Source: Phycisphaerales bacterium UBA2218 (lineage in GTDB: Bacteria; Planctomycetota; Phycisphaerae; Sedimentisphaerales; Anaerobacaceae). From it: 34,049 nt of DNA. Below, piece after piece: positions 16,159-24,993 of the stretch. The stretch covers positions 1-34,049 of the forward strand of contig DCUI01000271.1 in assembly GCA_002327785.1 (NCBI GenBank), given 5' to 3'. The position numbers and the translations under genes were made by a program. The notes beneath the pieces are model-generated. The model saw only the letters and a list, made by a program, of their open reading frames with translations, did not search any database and was not told the origin of the DNA. The first letter of the stretch is position 1; the number at the start of each line of letters is the position of its first letter.

Positions 16159-17395
16159 GGCCGCCGCCCTCCTTCGGACCCTCGGACGGCCTAGCGGTCG
16201 AACCGTCGGGCCGTTTGTCTCCCGCCAGTTCGTCGAGAAGGTTCTTCTTGACCTGCTCCCTCTGTACAGGGGTCTCAGGCACCGTTTCGACGCGTTCCGT
16301 CCCGGTCGGCACGGCGGGCTCAGCCTCGGGACTCGATGCCGGCTGAGTAAGTTTGCTGAGCAGATCCTTGTTGAGCTCGGGCGTCACGGTCTCGCGAGGC
16401 TGCGGCCGCTCCGTCCTGACCGGTCCGGCCTGGGCCTTCTCGGCGACGGGGGCCGCGACCAGCTTGTCCAGAATGTCGGCCTTGCTCACCCCTGCCGTAA
16501 GGAAGTCCCCGATCTGCGTCGTGCTAAACGCCCCGCTCGTGGGCATAGCCTGCTGCTGCGCCTCGACCACCGTGTTGATGAAAAAAGTTTCGAGCCTCTC
16601 CATGGGAGAGGAGATCTCGCATTCCGCATGCTCCTGCTTGAGAAGGTCCCGGATGCGATCGGCCGTGGCATCGCTGATGGCGTCGGTGACAATCTGCCTC
16701 TTGTTCGTCTGCTGCAGGAGGTCCCTGACGCGACCGTGCGCCTGGACCTTGCCGCCGTAGAGAATCGCAATCCGGTCGCAGACGTCCTCGACATCAGCAA
16801 GCAGATGACTGCACAGCAGAACGGTCTTGCCCCGTTCGGCCAGCCTGACAATCAGGTCCTTGATCTGCCGCGTACCGATGGGGTCGAGACCCGTCGTAGG
16901 TTCGTCGAGAATCAGCAGGTCCGGGTCGTTGATGAGGGCCTGGGCCAGTCCGATGCGCCTCGCCATGCCCTTGGAATAGGTTCCGACGGGCCGGCTCGCC
17001 ACCGCCCTGAGGCCGACCATCTCCAGCAGGGCCTCGATTCGCATCTCCCGGGTCTTGGAGCCCAGCCCGAAAAGCCGGCCGTAGAAATCCAGTGTCTCGC
17101 GGGCATTCAGGAAGCGGTACAGGTACGACTCCTCCGGAAGGAAGCCGACGCGGGCGCTGACCTTCGGATCGGTCCCGTCGCCGCCCAGGAGCAGGGCATG
17201 GCCTTTCGTCGGGTGCAACAGGCCCAGGAGCATCTTGATCGTGGTCGTTTTGCCCGAGCCGTTCGGGCCCAGCAGGCCGAAGACCTCGTTCGGGCGGATT
17301 TGCAGGTTCAGATCGTCCACCGCATAGACCTTGGCCCGACCCCACCAGTCGGAGAAGACCTTCGTCAGTGCAACTGTCTCTATGGCGTAATCCAT
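16151..17395 (-). CDS. ABC transporter ATP-binding protein with long disordered tail
   Basis: The ATPase of the ABC exporter. The nucleotide-binding domain (about 1-225) has Walker A GPNGSGKT at 43-50, a signature reading YSKGM at 140-144, Walker B LLILDEPTTGLDP at 160-171 and the H-loop His at about 197. The last 190 residues are unusual: a helical stretch (to about 280) and then a Pro/Glu-rich, probably disordered tail. The tail contains three similar short motifs, ADILDKL (306-312), DLLSKL (344-349) and NLLDEL (385-390), spaced by linkers. These may be docking motifs. The gene starts 9 bp after the P-type ATPase and overlaps the permease. Confidence 0.93.
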   Translation of the reverse strand: MDYAIETVALTKVFSDWWGRAKVYAVDDLNLQIRPNEVFGLLGPNGSGKTTTIKMLLGLLHPTKGHALLLGGDGTDPKVSARVGFLPEESYLYRFLNARETLDFYGRLFGLGSKTREMRIEALLEMVGLRAVASRPVGTYSKGMARRIGLAQALINDPDLLILDEPTTGLDPIGTRQIKDLIVRLAERGKTVLLCSHLLADVEDVCDRIAILYGGKVQAHGRVRDLLQQTNKRQIVTDAISDATADRIRDLLKQEHAECEISSPMERLETFFINTVVEAQQQAMPTSGAFSTTQIGDFLTAGVSKADILDKLVAAPVAEKAQAGPVRTERPQPRETVTPELNKDLLSKLTQPASSPEAEPAVPTGTERVETVPETPVQREQVKKNLLDELAGDKRPDGSTARPSEGPKEGGGHG

Positions 17396-17404
17396 GTTAC
17401 AACC

Positions 17405-19333
17405 CTATGCCGCCTGTGGTTCGTGGTCAAGTTCTTCGCCCTGGCGGAACAGCCGGGCGCTGTTGAACACCACGACCAGCGAGCTGGCGAAGTGGAGGAA
17501 GGCGGCCACCGCCGGCGGCACGAACTTCGAGAGGGAGATGCCCACCACGATGAAGAGAATGCCGAACACGAGGTTCTGGGCGATCACCCGCCGGGTCTTG
17601 CGGGAGACATCGACGAGGAAGGGAATCCGCCGCAGGTCGTTGTTCATCAACGCGATGGACGCGGAGTTGATCGCCACGTCGCTGCCCGCGGCGCCCATCG
17701 CAATGCCCAGATCGCCGGCCGCCAGGGCCGGGGCGTCGTTGATGCCGTCGCCGACCACGACGACCGTGTGGCCTTCCTTCTTGATTTGCTCGACAACGGC
17801 CAGCTTGTCCTGTGGGAGGCACTGGGCTTTATAGTCCGTGCAGCCCAGCTCCCCTGCGACGCGGTTGGCGACCTCGCTCCGGTCGCCGGTGAGCATGGTG
17901 ACGCGTTTGATCCCCATGTCCACCAGTTCTTTGATGGCCTGCTGCGCTTCCGGCCGGGTCTTGTCCTGCAGGCCGATCCATCCGATGCACCGCTTATCCT
18001 TTGCAACGTACAGCGTGCTGAAGCCCTGCTCCTCGTGCAGGCGGGGATCGGGCACGTTCTTCGTGTCGATCCCGTTCTCGGCCAGGAACGTGTCGCGTCC
18101 CACGATGATCCGGGACGAATTGACCTTGGCGGTGACGCCTTTGCCCGGCGTTTCTCTGAAACTCTCGGACGCCGGCAACGTCAGGCCGGCCTCCTTGGCC
18201 ACTTCCTGCAAGGCTCGGGCCGCCGGGTGCTTGCTCATCTGCTCGGCCGCCGCCGCTTCCGCCAGCAGCTCGCCCGGCTCGACCCCCTCCGCGGGAGTAA
18301 GCTTCGTCACATAGAGCCGGCCCGTGGTCACGGTGCCGGTCTTGTCGAACACCAGGGCCGTCATCTTTCCGGCAACCTCAAGGTAGGCGACATTTTTCAC
18401 CAGGATGCCAAGCCGGGCCGCAGCCGAGATGGCGGCCACCATCGCCGTGGGCGTCGCGAGAATGATCGCACACGGACACGAGATCACAAGGATCGTGATC
18501 GCCTGGTTGATATTCCGCGTGAACACCCACACGATGGCCGCAATCATCAGGATGGTCGGCACGTACCAGGAGATGTAGCGATCGATGATCCGCATGACGG
18601 GGATCTTCGTGTGCTCGGCCTGTATGATCAGGGACTGGACCTTGCCCAGCGTAGTGTCCTTGCCCGCTTTGGTGACGCGGATATCGAGAACGCCCGTCAG
18701 GTTGTTCGTTCCGGCGAAGACCTGCATTCCGGGCACCTTGTCCACCGGCAGCGACTCGCCCGTGATCGTCGCCTCGTTCACGGAGCTCAGGCCGTCGTAG
18801 ACCTCGCCGTCGGCCGAGACGTTGTCACCCGGACGCACCCGAATACGGTCCCCCGCGCGCAGCGCGCTGACCTTGACCTCCCGCTCCTTGCCGTCCTGGT
18901 CAATCTGGTTGGCCTTGACGGGCGTCAGCCGGATGAGCGATTCGATCGAGGCGCGGGCCCCAAGGGCCGTCCTCGTCTCCACCAGCTCGCTGAGCAGCAT
19001 GAAGAAGCCGATCAGTCCGGCGGCGACGTACTCCCCTATGGCAAACGCCGCAACGATGCCCAGAGCGGCCAATTCGTCCATGTGCGACTCTCCCCGAATC
19101 AGGCTGTGAATCGCATGGACGACGATCGGGGCCCCGAGCAGAAGAGCGCCAAGCATCGCAAACAGCTCCGTGTTGAAGCTGCCGGGCTCGTAAAAGGCCC
19201 TTCCAACCCAACTGTTGATGAGCAGGACCCCGCCCGCCAGCGTACCCAGCAGGGCGATGCTCACGCGAACCTGCTTGTCACGGGTCTGCTCGGTGCCGAA
19301 TTCATCTTTCAAGTGCAGGTGCTCATGCGCCAT
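17405..19333 (-). CDS. heavy-metal-translocating P-type ATPase (P1B)
   Basis: A 642-residue P1B pump. Visible are the TGES actuator motif (191-194), the metal-binding membrane motif SCPCAIILATPTA (C286, C288), the phosphorylation site DKTGT (D330), the P1B-specific HP motif (MSKHP, 369-370), TGDRSEV and VGDGINDAPALA. There is no N-terminal HMA domain; instead the protein begins MAHEHLHLKDE, a short His-bearing tail. The final membrane segments (QNLVFGILF, LHFASSLVVVFNSARL) fit neither the Cu nor the Zn/Cd type clearly, so metal specificity is left open. It sits between a His-rich SPFH protein (73 bp upstream) and the ABC ATPase (9 bp downstream), in one apparent operon. Confidence 0.93.
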   Translation of the reverse strand: MAHEHLHLKDEFGTEQTRDKQVRVSIALLGTLAGGVLLINSWVGRAFYEPGSFNTELFAMLGALLLGAPIVVHAIHSLIRGESHMDELAALGIVAAFAIGEYVAAGLIGFFMLLSELVETRTALGARASIESLIRLTPVKANQIDQDGKEREVKVSALRAGDRIRVRPGDNVSADGEVYDGLSSVNEATITGESLPVDKVPGMQVFAGTNNLTGVLDIRVTKAGKDTTLGKVQSLIIQAEHTKIPVMRIIDRYISWYVPTILMIAAIVWVFTRNINQAITILVISCPCAIILATPTAMVAAISAAARLGILVKNVAYLEVAGKMTALVFDKTGTVTTGRLYVTKLTPAEGVEPGELLAEAAAAEQMSKHPAARALQEVAKEAGLTLPASESFRETPGKGVTAKVNSSRIIVGRDTFLAENGIDTKNVPDPRLHEEQGFSTLYVAKDKRCIGWIGLQDKTRPEAQQAIKELVDMGIKRVTMLTGDRSEVANRVAGELGCTDYKAQCLPQDKLAVVEQIKKEGHTVVVVGDGINDAPALAAGDLGIAMGAAGSDVAINSASIALMNNDLRRIPFLVDVSRKTRRVIAQNLVFGILFIVVGISLSKFVPPAVAAFLHFASSLVVVFNSARLFRQGEELDHEPQAA

Positions 19334-19406
19334 AGTCTTGTTCTCTCACCGAATCATGATCGCGGGCGCCAATAGGACCACCCGGCCTGTCAATTCCCGA
19401 TGCGTT

Positions 19407-20750
19407 CTACGGAATGTTCCTGGGTTTCAACTGCGTGTCCCGGTTCAGCAGAATCCGGAATTCGCGGTTCTTGCTCTTGTCGGATGCGTCGAGGACAAAC
19501 TTCTCGTCGGCATTGGTCAGAACCTGGTGGATAGCCGCAAGGTACAACTCGCGACCGACAAGCGTCGGCCGCTTGCGATACTCAGGCAGAATACTCATCA
19601 GGTAATTGGCGCTGGCCCTGGCGGCCTCCACGACCTTCGTCTGATAGGCATGGGCATGGGAGATCGTTCCCTGGGCGTCGCCTGTGATCTGAGCCCAGAG
19701 GGCCTCTCGCTGCTCCGTATCGCCTTTCGGGTCCAACAACACCTTATACAGCGGTTCCGCCACCTGGCCTGCGGTCTTGTTGAGCGTCGTCTCGGCGTAG
19801 GTCCGGGCCTGCGTGATCGTCTGCGCACTTCTCTGGCTGGCCTCCACGTATGCCTCGAACGCCTCATCCACCTGCATGGGCCATTTGGCGCTGACCAACT
19901 GCATCTGCACGACGCGTATCCCGCTGTCAAGAGTGTCCAGTTTCTGCTGCACAAGCTGCTGGACACGACGCGGGATCGTATCAACGCTTTGAAGCGCCTC
20001 GTCGATTGTATAGTGGACCATCGTCGTCACGATGGCGTCGTCAACTACGCTGCGAAGCAGCGGCGTGATGCTCGCAACCATGATATCCGAGTAGATCTCG
20101 CCGGGCTTGACATCCCGCACGTAGACGTTCCGGAAGAACTGATCGACATTGCTGATCTGGTAGTTGATCTGCCATCTCGTGTGGACGATGTTGTAGTCGC
20201 TGCCCTCGCTGTCCTTGAGGAGCCGCGCCCCGGGAGCCTGGAGGTTCTGCCCCACACTGGGGGTCTCGGCCGCCGCCTGGCTTCGCGTCAGACAGTACCC
20301 TTCGACCATCGGATCGAGCTTCTCGGCCCGGTAGTTCCTCGGCTTGACACCCGGGCCCAGGATGTCATCGCGGATCTCCTTGTACCAGAAGGTGTTGACG
20401 GCCAGATTGATGTTCTTCTCGACGGGAATCTTTACCAGCTCGTCGATCGGGTAGGGGAACACCCAGTGCGGCCCGGGACTCAGGATCGCCTCGTCGCCTA
20501 TGCCCCGGATCTTGCCGAACCGCAAAACCAGCGCCCGCTCGTCCGGGCCGACCGTCCGGAAGCCGGATGCCAGAAACGCAACGACCAGGACGGTCATGAT
20601 GACCTTCAAGATCGTGAAGCTGATGCGAAGCGCGTCGGCCAGCGACTTGCCGGCCGCATCGAGCTGCTCCCCCTGCGCCGGCTGCTCAGGCTGGTCTGCC
20701 TGGTCGTGTGCATGTCCGTGATCCTGTCCGTGTTTGTGTTCGTGTGCCAT
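19407..20750 (-). CDS. SPFH/band 7 protein, HflK-like, with His-rich N-terminus
   Basis: A 447-residue SPFH-family membrane protein. The first 16 residues carry seven His (MAHEHKHGQDHGHAHD), a likely metal-binding tail facing the cytoplasm. A Gln/Glu-rich linker follows, then one membrane segment at about 44-62. The SPFH domain (about 63-300) has VGPDERALVLRFGKI and SPGPHWVFPYPIDEL, the usual HflK opening. The domain contains an extra stretch around 125-165 compared with standard HflK. A helical, Ala/Gln-rich coiled segment follows. HflK and HflC normally cage the FtsH protease; whether this one does is unknown. It lies 35 bp after hflC and 73 bp before the P-type ATPase, whose N-terminus is strikingly similar. 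Confidence 0.85.
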   Translation of the reverse strand: MAHEHKHGQDHGHAHDQADQPEQPAQGEQLDAAGKSLADALRISFTILKVIMTVLVVAFLASGFRTVGPDERALVLRFGKIRGIGDEAILSPGPHWVFPYPIDELVKIPVEKNINLAVNTFWYKEIRDDILGPGVKPRNYRAEKLDPMVEGYCLTRSQAAAETPSVGQNLQAPGARLLKDSEGSDYNIVHTRWQINYQISNVDQFFRNVYVRDVKPGEIYSDIMVASITPLLRSVVDDAIVTTMVHYTIDEALQSVDTIPRRVQQLVQQKLDTLDSGIRVVQMQLVSAKWPMQVDEAFEAYVEASQRSAQTITQARTYAETTLNKTAGQVAEPLYKVLLDPKGDTEQREALWAQITGDAQGTISHAHAYQTKVVEAARASANYLMSILPEYRKRPTLVGRELYLAAIHQVLTNADEKFVLDASDKSKNREFRILLNRDTQLKPRNIP

Positions 20751-20785
20751 GGCTGCTTGCCCAGTCTATTTTCAATATCCTGCGA

Positions 20786-21691
20786 CTATTTTGCCGATCC
20801 TTCAGTCCCCAGCGACGGCATCGCCATCAATAGCTTGTAGGGGTCCGAATCCGTCCGGAGGACGATCGTGGACCGGTCTTTGAGGGTCTCCTTGAGGGTC
20901 TCCAGATTTCGCAGATAGATCGCCAGTTGTGGGTCCGTCTCCAACAGCTCGTAGTACTTGGCGGCATCCGCATCGCCCTGCCCGCGGATCTCCTTGGCCC
21001 GGCCTTCGGCCGCGTCCAGCAGCACGTCCCGCTTCTTGTTCGCGTCGGCCCGGATCTGAATGGCCATGGCCTCGCCCTCCGACGTAATGGCGTCCGTTCG
21101 GCCCTGACGCTCGGCCTTCATCCGCTCGAAGACCTTCTTCGTCACGTCCTCGCTGACCTTGAGCTGCTTGATGCCCAGCGTCTTGATCTCGATGCCGTAC
21201 TCCGCCCGGACCGGCTCCTTAAGGTCGTTGAGCATCTCATCCTGTATCTCGTCGAACCGGATCTTCACGGGATCGCTGTTGACGAACTCGCCGAACGAGT
21301 GCTGTCCGATGACCCGGTTCTGCGTGTCGTTGATATGGTTGCGGAGCTTGCTCTCGGCGTTGTCTTCCGTCTTGACCGCGTTGAGGAATTTCAGCGGCTC
21401 GGCCACCCGCCAGACCACATAGGTGTTGACGATGATCGGGACGTTGCCCCGCGTCGTGGTCTCGGCCAACTGAGCGGCCTCCAGGACCCTCATGCGGGAG
21501 TCGAACTTGTGAACCTGCTCGATCGGCGTGGGCCATTTGAAGTACAGGCCGGGATGGGTCACTTCGCGGACCGGCTTGCCGAACCGCGTCACGAAGCCCG
21601 ACTCCGTCTCGCGGACCTGAAAGGTCACGAGATACACGATCATCACGACAGAAATGACGGCAATCAGGATCGGAATCGCTACGTTCTTCAT
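20786..21691 (-). CDS. hflC: HflC-type SPFH protein
   Basis: A 301-residue SPFH protein of normal HflC length. It has an N-terminal membrane anchor (about 4-24), the SPFH domain beginning ETESGFVTRFGKPVREV, the PTPIEQVHKFDSR segment, and the long coiled helix with RMKAERQGRTDAITSEGEA, which is the most conserved HflC block. The C-terminus carries the LLETDPQLAIYLRNLETLK helix and a segment ending at KLLMAMPSLG. In E. coli HflC pairs with HflK around FtsH and modulates proteolysis of membrane proteins. The ATG overlaps the stop codon of the upstream 692-residue HflK-like gene by one base (TAATG), so translation is probably coupled and the two products are probably made in equal amounts. Confidence 0.92.
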   Translation of the reverse strand: MKNVAIPILIAVISVVMIVYLVTFQVRETESGFVTRFGKPVREVTHPGLYFKWPTPIEQVHKFDSRMRVLEAAQLAETTTRGNVPIIVNTYVVWRVAEPLKFLNAVKTEDNAESKLRNHINDTQNRVIGQHSFGEFVNSDPVKIRFDEIQDEMLNDLKEPVRAEYGIEIKTLGIKQLKVSEDVTKKVFERMKAERQGRTDAITSEGEAMAIQIRADANKKRDVLLDAAEGRAKEIRGQGDADAAKYYELLETDPQLAIYLRNLETLKETLKDRSTIVLRTDSDPYKLLMAMPSLGTEGSAK

Positions 21692-23769
21692 TATCCACTG
21701 CTCTCCTGTCCACCGACAACGCCCCTCAACAAATCCGTTGGGAGCTTGTCCTGGAGGTCTATGATGATGACTTCACGATCGTTCGGGTCGGATGCCACGA
21801 CGTACTTGCGGATACTCCGCAGGGCGTCTTCGAGCACGACCGCCCTTTGCTCGCACTTGTAGATTTCCGGCGCCGCCCGGTAGGCCTGGATCTGCCCGGC
21901 GAATCGCTTGCCCGTCGCCTCGGCCAGGGTCGCCTTCCCGAAGCGGTAACTCTGGGCCTCGCTGAGAATCCGGAAGATCTCGCCTCGGGCCTCGTTGAGC
22001 AACGCGGCGTCGAACTGCTCGCCCAGACGCTTCACCTCATCTGAGGCCCCTGTTCTTTGCGCTTCCTGATACCGGGCCGCCAGTTCCGCCAGCCTGTAGG
22101 CACGAGACACGGAGCCTGCAAGCGTGCTGAGACCCCTGTTGCGCTCCGCCTCCGCATCGAGCACCAAGGCCTGCTTCGCCTGGACGGCCCCGACGACCCC
22201 CTGGTAGTCCTGGGCCACCTCCGGCGGCGGATGAATGCCCTGCAGACCGACAAAAACCAACTCAATCCCCAGTCCCTGCTCATCGGCGGCCTTTTGAATC
22301 CGGTCCGTCAGGATCTGCTTGGCCTTGGTCCTGCCGCTGCCAAAGAGATTGTCCTCACTGCTGCTTCGCGCACTATCGACCTCGACGTTGGCTGTGGAGG
22401 CCAGCCGGACCAGCTCGCGATAGCAGATGTCTTCCAGAAGCTTGGCCGGGTCGCTGTGGCCATAAATGTAGGCGCGCAGATCTTTGATCCGGTACTGGAC
22501 CGGCATGTTTACCTTGACCAGGCTGACGGGCACAGCCCCTTCGGCCGGACTCTCGCCAACTTCAGCGGGCGTGTAGTCGGCTGCAACGAGCAAATCGTGC
22601 TCTTTCTCGTAGTGGGTCTGCCCCCACAGAAGCTTCATCTCCTGGACAACCGCGCCGTTGGGATCGATTTTGGGTACGTACCCGATGTGCAGGTCCATGA
22701 CTTGCTGAGTCGGGTACATATACGCGATGTCCATGGGCCAGGGCAGCTTGAGGTGAAGGCCGGGACCGATATGGCGGACCTGCCCGTCGCCGGTCGTCGG
22801 CTTGCCGAATCGCTCGACAATCCCCTCCTCGTTGGGACCTACCACCACGATGCAACTGGCTAAGTAGAGCGTCGCAACGGAAAAGAGAACCAGCGGCACG
22901 ATCGCCTTTTCCAGAAGCTTGTAGAACCAAGTCTGCGAGACCTGGAACCCAAACTGGTAGTCCATCGCGGCCGCCACGCTGCGGAAGATCCCGCCGGGCT
23001 CATTGATGACGCCCAGAAGCCGGCTGTCGAACGCCGCCCGGCTGTACTGGCCCTTGAGCCTTGGCCGGTAGATGTCGAAGACGATGTTCAGGGCCGTCTC
23101 GGCGCCCAATACAACCAGGAGGATGGGAACTATGTAGCTGATGACCTTCAGCAGCGAAGAGATTTGGAAGTGCACCAGCGCCAGCGAAATCGCCAGCACA
23201 AAACACACGACCGCAACGCCGAGGAAGAAGCTGCCCCCTGCCCGCAATGGTTTCCACCTGGGTTCGGCCGACATGCCGGTCGCGTATCGCGACATCAGGA
23301 AGCCGACGAAGGCAATTGCCGTCGCGACAATCGCACAGACCAGCGGCTGCTGAGTATGAACATCGCCGGTCCTGGGAATGGTCTTCAGCAGGTAGACGCC
23401 GATCCCGATTTCATAGGCGGCGATCAAGGCCCCGAAGGCCGGGATGAACCACTTTTCGAGAATCTCCACGCGTCGCTGGGCAGCCGCCAGCATCGCCGCG
23501 GTTTCTCCCTTCTGGAAGATGGTTGCGGAACTCTTCTCCCTGGCCAACTGCGTCATGTCGAGCTTTTCCTGCTCGGCAAGACCTCGCTGATGGAACTGGA
23601 TCGCCAGGACCAGCCAGATGAAGGCCGCCGCAAGGGACTGCCACCCGACGGCGGACACGGCGTGGAACCCGCTCCAGCGACCCAGGAAGAACGCGACGCC
23701 GAAGAAGACCAGGCTGAGAATCAAGGCTACCCATGCGACTTGTTCGGGGCGTTTCGATGATACTGTCAT
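21691..23769 (-). CDS. hflK: HflK-like SPFH protein fused to an N-terminal multi-pass membrane domain
   Basis: A 692-residue protein, much longer than typical HflK (about 400). The N-terminal 310 residues contain about seven hydrophobic segments (near 12-30, 42-58, 108-128, 143-160, 180-203, 207-228 and 286-310). A cytosolic-looking loop (about 60-105) is rich in Lys, Glu and Gln. The SPFH domain follows, with VVGPNEEGIVERFGKP and IGPGLHLKLPWPMDIAYMYP, then PVQYRIKDLRAYIYG and a long coiled region. This is HflK architecture with an added membrane domain of unknown function. It is the first gene of the seven-gene operon and overlaps hflC by one base. The ATG at 23769 has GGAG about 11 bases upstream. 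Confidence 0.88.
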   Translation of the reverse strand: MTVSSKRPEQVAWVALILSLVFFGVAFFLGRWSGFHAVSAVGWQSLAAAFIWLVLAIQFHQRGLAEQEKLDMTQLAREKSSATIFQKGETAAMLAAAQRRVEILEKWFIPAFGALIAAYEIGIGVYLLKTIPRTGDVHTQQPLVCAIVATAIAFVGFLMSRYATGMSAEPRWKPLRAGGSFFLGVAVVCFVLAISLALVHFQISSLLKVISYIVPILLVVLGAETALNIVFDIYRPRLKGQYSRAAFDSRLLGVINEPGGIFRSVAAAMDYQFGFQVSQTWFYKLLEKAIVPLVLFSVATLYLASCIVVVGPNEEGIVERFGKPTTGDGQVRHIGPGLHLKLPWPMDIAYMYPTQQVMDLHIGYVPKIDPNGAVVQEMKLLWGQTHYEKEHDLLVAADYTPAEVGESPAEGAVPVSLVKVNMPVQYRIKDLRAYIYGHSDPAKLLEDICYRELVRLASTANVEVDSARSSSEDNLFGSGRTKAKQILTDRIQKAADEQGLGIELVFVGLQGIHPPPEVAQDYQGVVGAVQAKQALVLDAEAERNRGLSTLAGSVSRAYRLAELAARYQEAQRTGASDEVKRLGEQFDAALLNEARGEIFRILSEAQSYRFGKATLAEATGKRFAGQIQAYRAAPEIYKCEQRAVVLEDALRSIRKYVVASDPNDREVIIIDLQDKLPTDLLRGVVGGQESSG

Positions 23770-23969
23770 TGGCGATTAAGCTCCAGGCTGTGAACCAAAA
23801 ACCCGTTCATCCAGTATTAACCACTACGGGCCCAGATCCTTTACAAACAGGGAATTCGGCACTATAACACCAAAAACGATTCTCGTGTAGTGACAACCGT
23901 GAAAAAATACGCATCACAGTTTTGTGTCAACCGCAGCGGTCGGCAGGGCGGCAATGTCGTGGGTGAGTG
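23770..23969. promoter_or_regulatory. divergent promoter region between hflK and the second ABC permease
   Basis: About 200 bp separate the two divergent starts, and this stretch is clearly AT-richer than the genes on either side. For the minus-strand operon a perfect TTGACA (23925-23930) is followed after 15 bp by TATTTT (23904-23909), a short spacing that may need an activator. A TATAGT-like hexamer lies nearer to hflK without a matching -35. A similar box, GACAACCG at 23892-23899 and GTCAACCG at 23926-23933, occurs twice. All assignments are motif-based. Confidence 0.4.
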
Positions 23970-24932
23970 ATGTATAAGCTGATATCAATCGTGAAAATTA
24001 CCTTTGTCGAAACCCTGCGCCAACCCGTCTACGCCGTCATTATTGCAGCCGCTTTGCTGCTGTTCCTCATCAGTCCATCCCTGTCGATGTACACCATGGA
24101 CGACGACAACAAACTGCTGCGAGAAATCGGGCTTTCTACGCTTTTCCTGACGAGCTTGTTCGTGGCAATCTTCTCGGCCGCGGGGGCCGTATCCACAGAA
24201 ATGGAGAACAAGACCATCCTGACGGTGCTGACCAAGCCCGTCCAACGTCCCATATTCATCCTTGCCAAGTTCCTCGGCGTGGTCGCAGCGGTTGCCCTGG
24301 CGCACTACTTGTGCACGATCGCCCTGTTGATGACCATCCGACACGGCGTCCTGGAGACCGCCTCCGACACCCACGACTGGACCGTTGTCGGTTCGGCAGC
24401 CGCCGTCGCGGTCGCGACGCTCTTGCTCAGCACATTCTTCAACTACGCCTACGACTGGAAATTCACGTCAACCGCCGTGGTGGTCGCGGCGATCCTCGCT
24501 ACGCTGACCCTGGTATTCCTGGCCTTGATCGACCGCGATTGGCAGTTCAACCCGGCCAAGAATGGAATCACAAGGCTCGATATCTACGGGTCGGTCCTGC
24601 TGTTCCTGGCGGCTGTGGTTATCGCGGCCATCGCCGTGGCCCTCTCGACTCGCTTCAATATCGTCGTAACCCTCTCCGCCTGCATCGGCGTGTTCCTGCT
24701 GGGCCTGATCAGCGATTATGTGTTCGGCCGATTCGCCGGTACGCACCTGTGGGCCCAGGCGGGTCGCTTTCTCGTCCCCGACTTGCAGGTGTTCTGGATC
24801 AGCGACGCAATCTACGAGGGCAGCGCCGTGCCCTTCCGGTACATCCTGATCAGCGCGTCCTATGCCCTGTGCTACACCGTCGGAATCCTCGCTGTGGCCG
24901 TGGCCCTGTTCCAACGAAGGCAGGTCGCATAA
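23970..24932 (+). CDS. ABC-2 type transporter permease, divergent
   Basis: A 320-residue integral membrane protein of the NosY-like ABC-2 permease group. There is a first membrane segment at about 20-38, followed by the block STEMENKTILTVLTKPVQRP, which matches the SDIEHRQIYTVVTKPIRR block in the permease at 14782-16158. Several strongly hydrophobic segments follow (about 60-72, 95-120, 140-160, 170-190, 210-230, 235-255 and 290-312). It lacks the large extracytoplasmic loop of the other permease. No ATPase gene is adjacent on this strand, so it may share the ATPase encoded at 16151-17395. The ATG at 23970 is preceded by GGGTGAGTG; the GTG just before it is less likely. It converges on the GNAT gene. 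Confidence 0.85.
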   Translation: MYKLISIVKITFVETLRQPVYAVIIAAALLLFLISPSLSMYTMDDDNKLLREIGLSTLFLTSLFVAIFSAAGAVSTEMENKTILTVLTKPVQRPIFILAKFLGVVAAVALAHYLCTIALLMTIRHGVLETASDTHDWTVVGSAAAVAVATLLLSTFFNYAYDWKFTSTAVVVAAILATLTLVFLALIDRDWQFNPAKNGITRLDIYGSVLLFLAAVVIAAIAVALSTRFNIVVTLSACIGVFLLGLISDYVFGRFAGTHLWAQAGRFLVPDLQVFWISDAIYEGSAVPFRYILISASYALCYTVGILAVAVALFQRRQVA

Positions 24933-24993
24933 GCAGATCCGCGATGGCACAGGGATTTTACCGACCGGCTGTTAGATCTCTCGTTCCGGCCTG

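Noticed and set aside
16001..19375. A 1124-codon plus-strand open frame opposite the ABC and P-type ATPase genes
   Set aside because: It is antisense to three genes with complete motif sets, has no recognisable domain and has the Arg/Asp/Leu-rich make-up of a GC-driven shadow frame.
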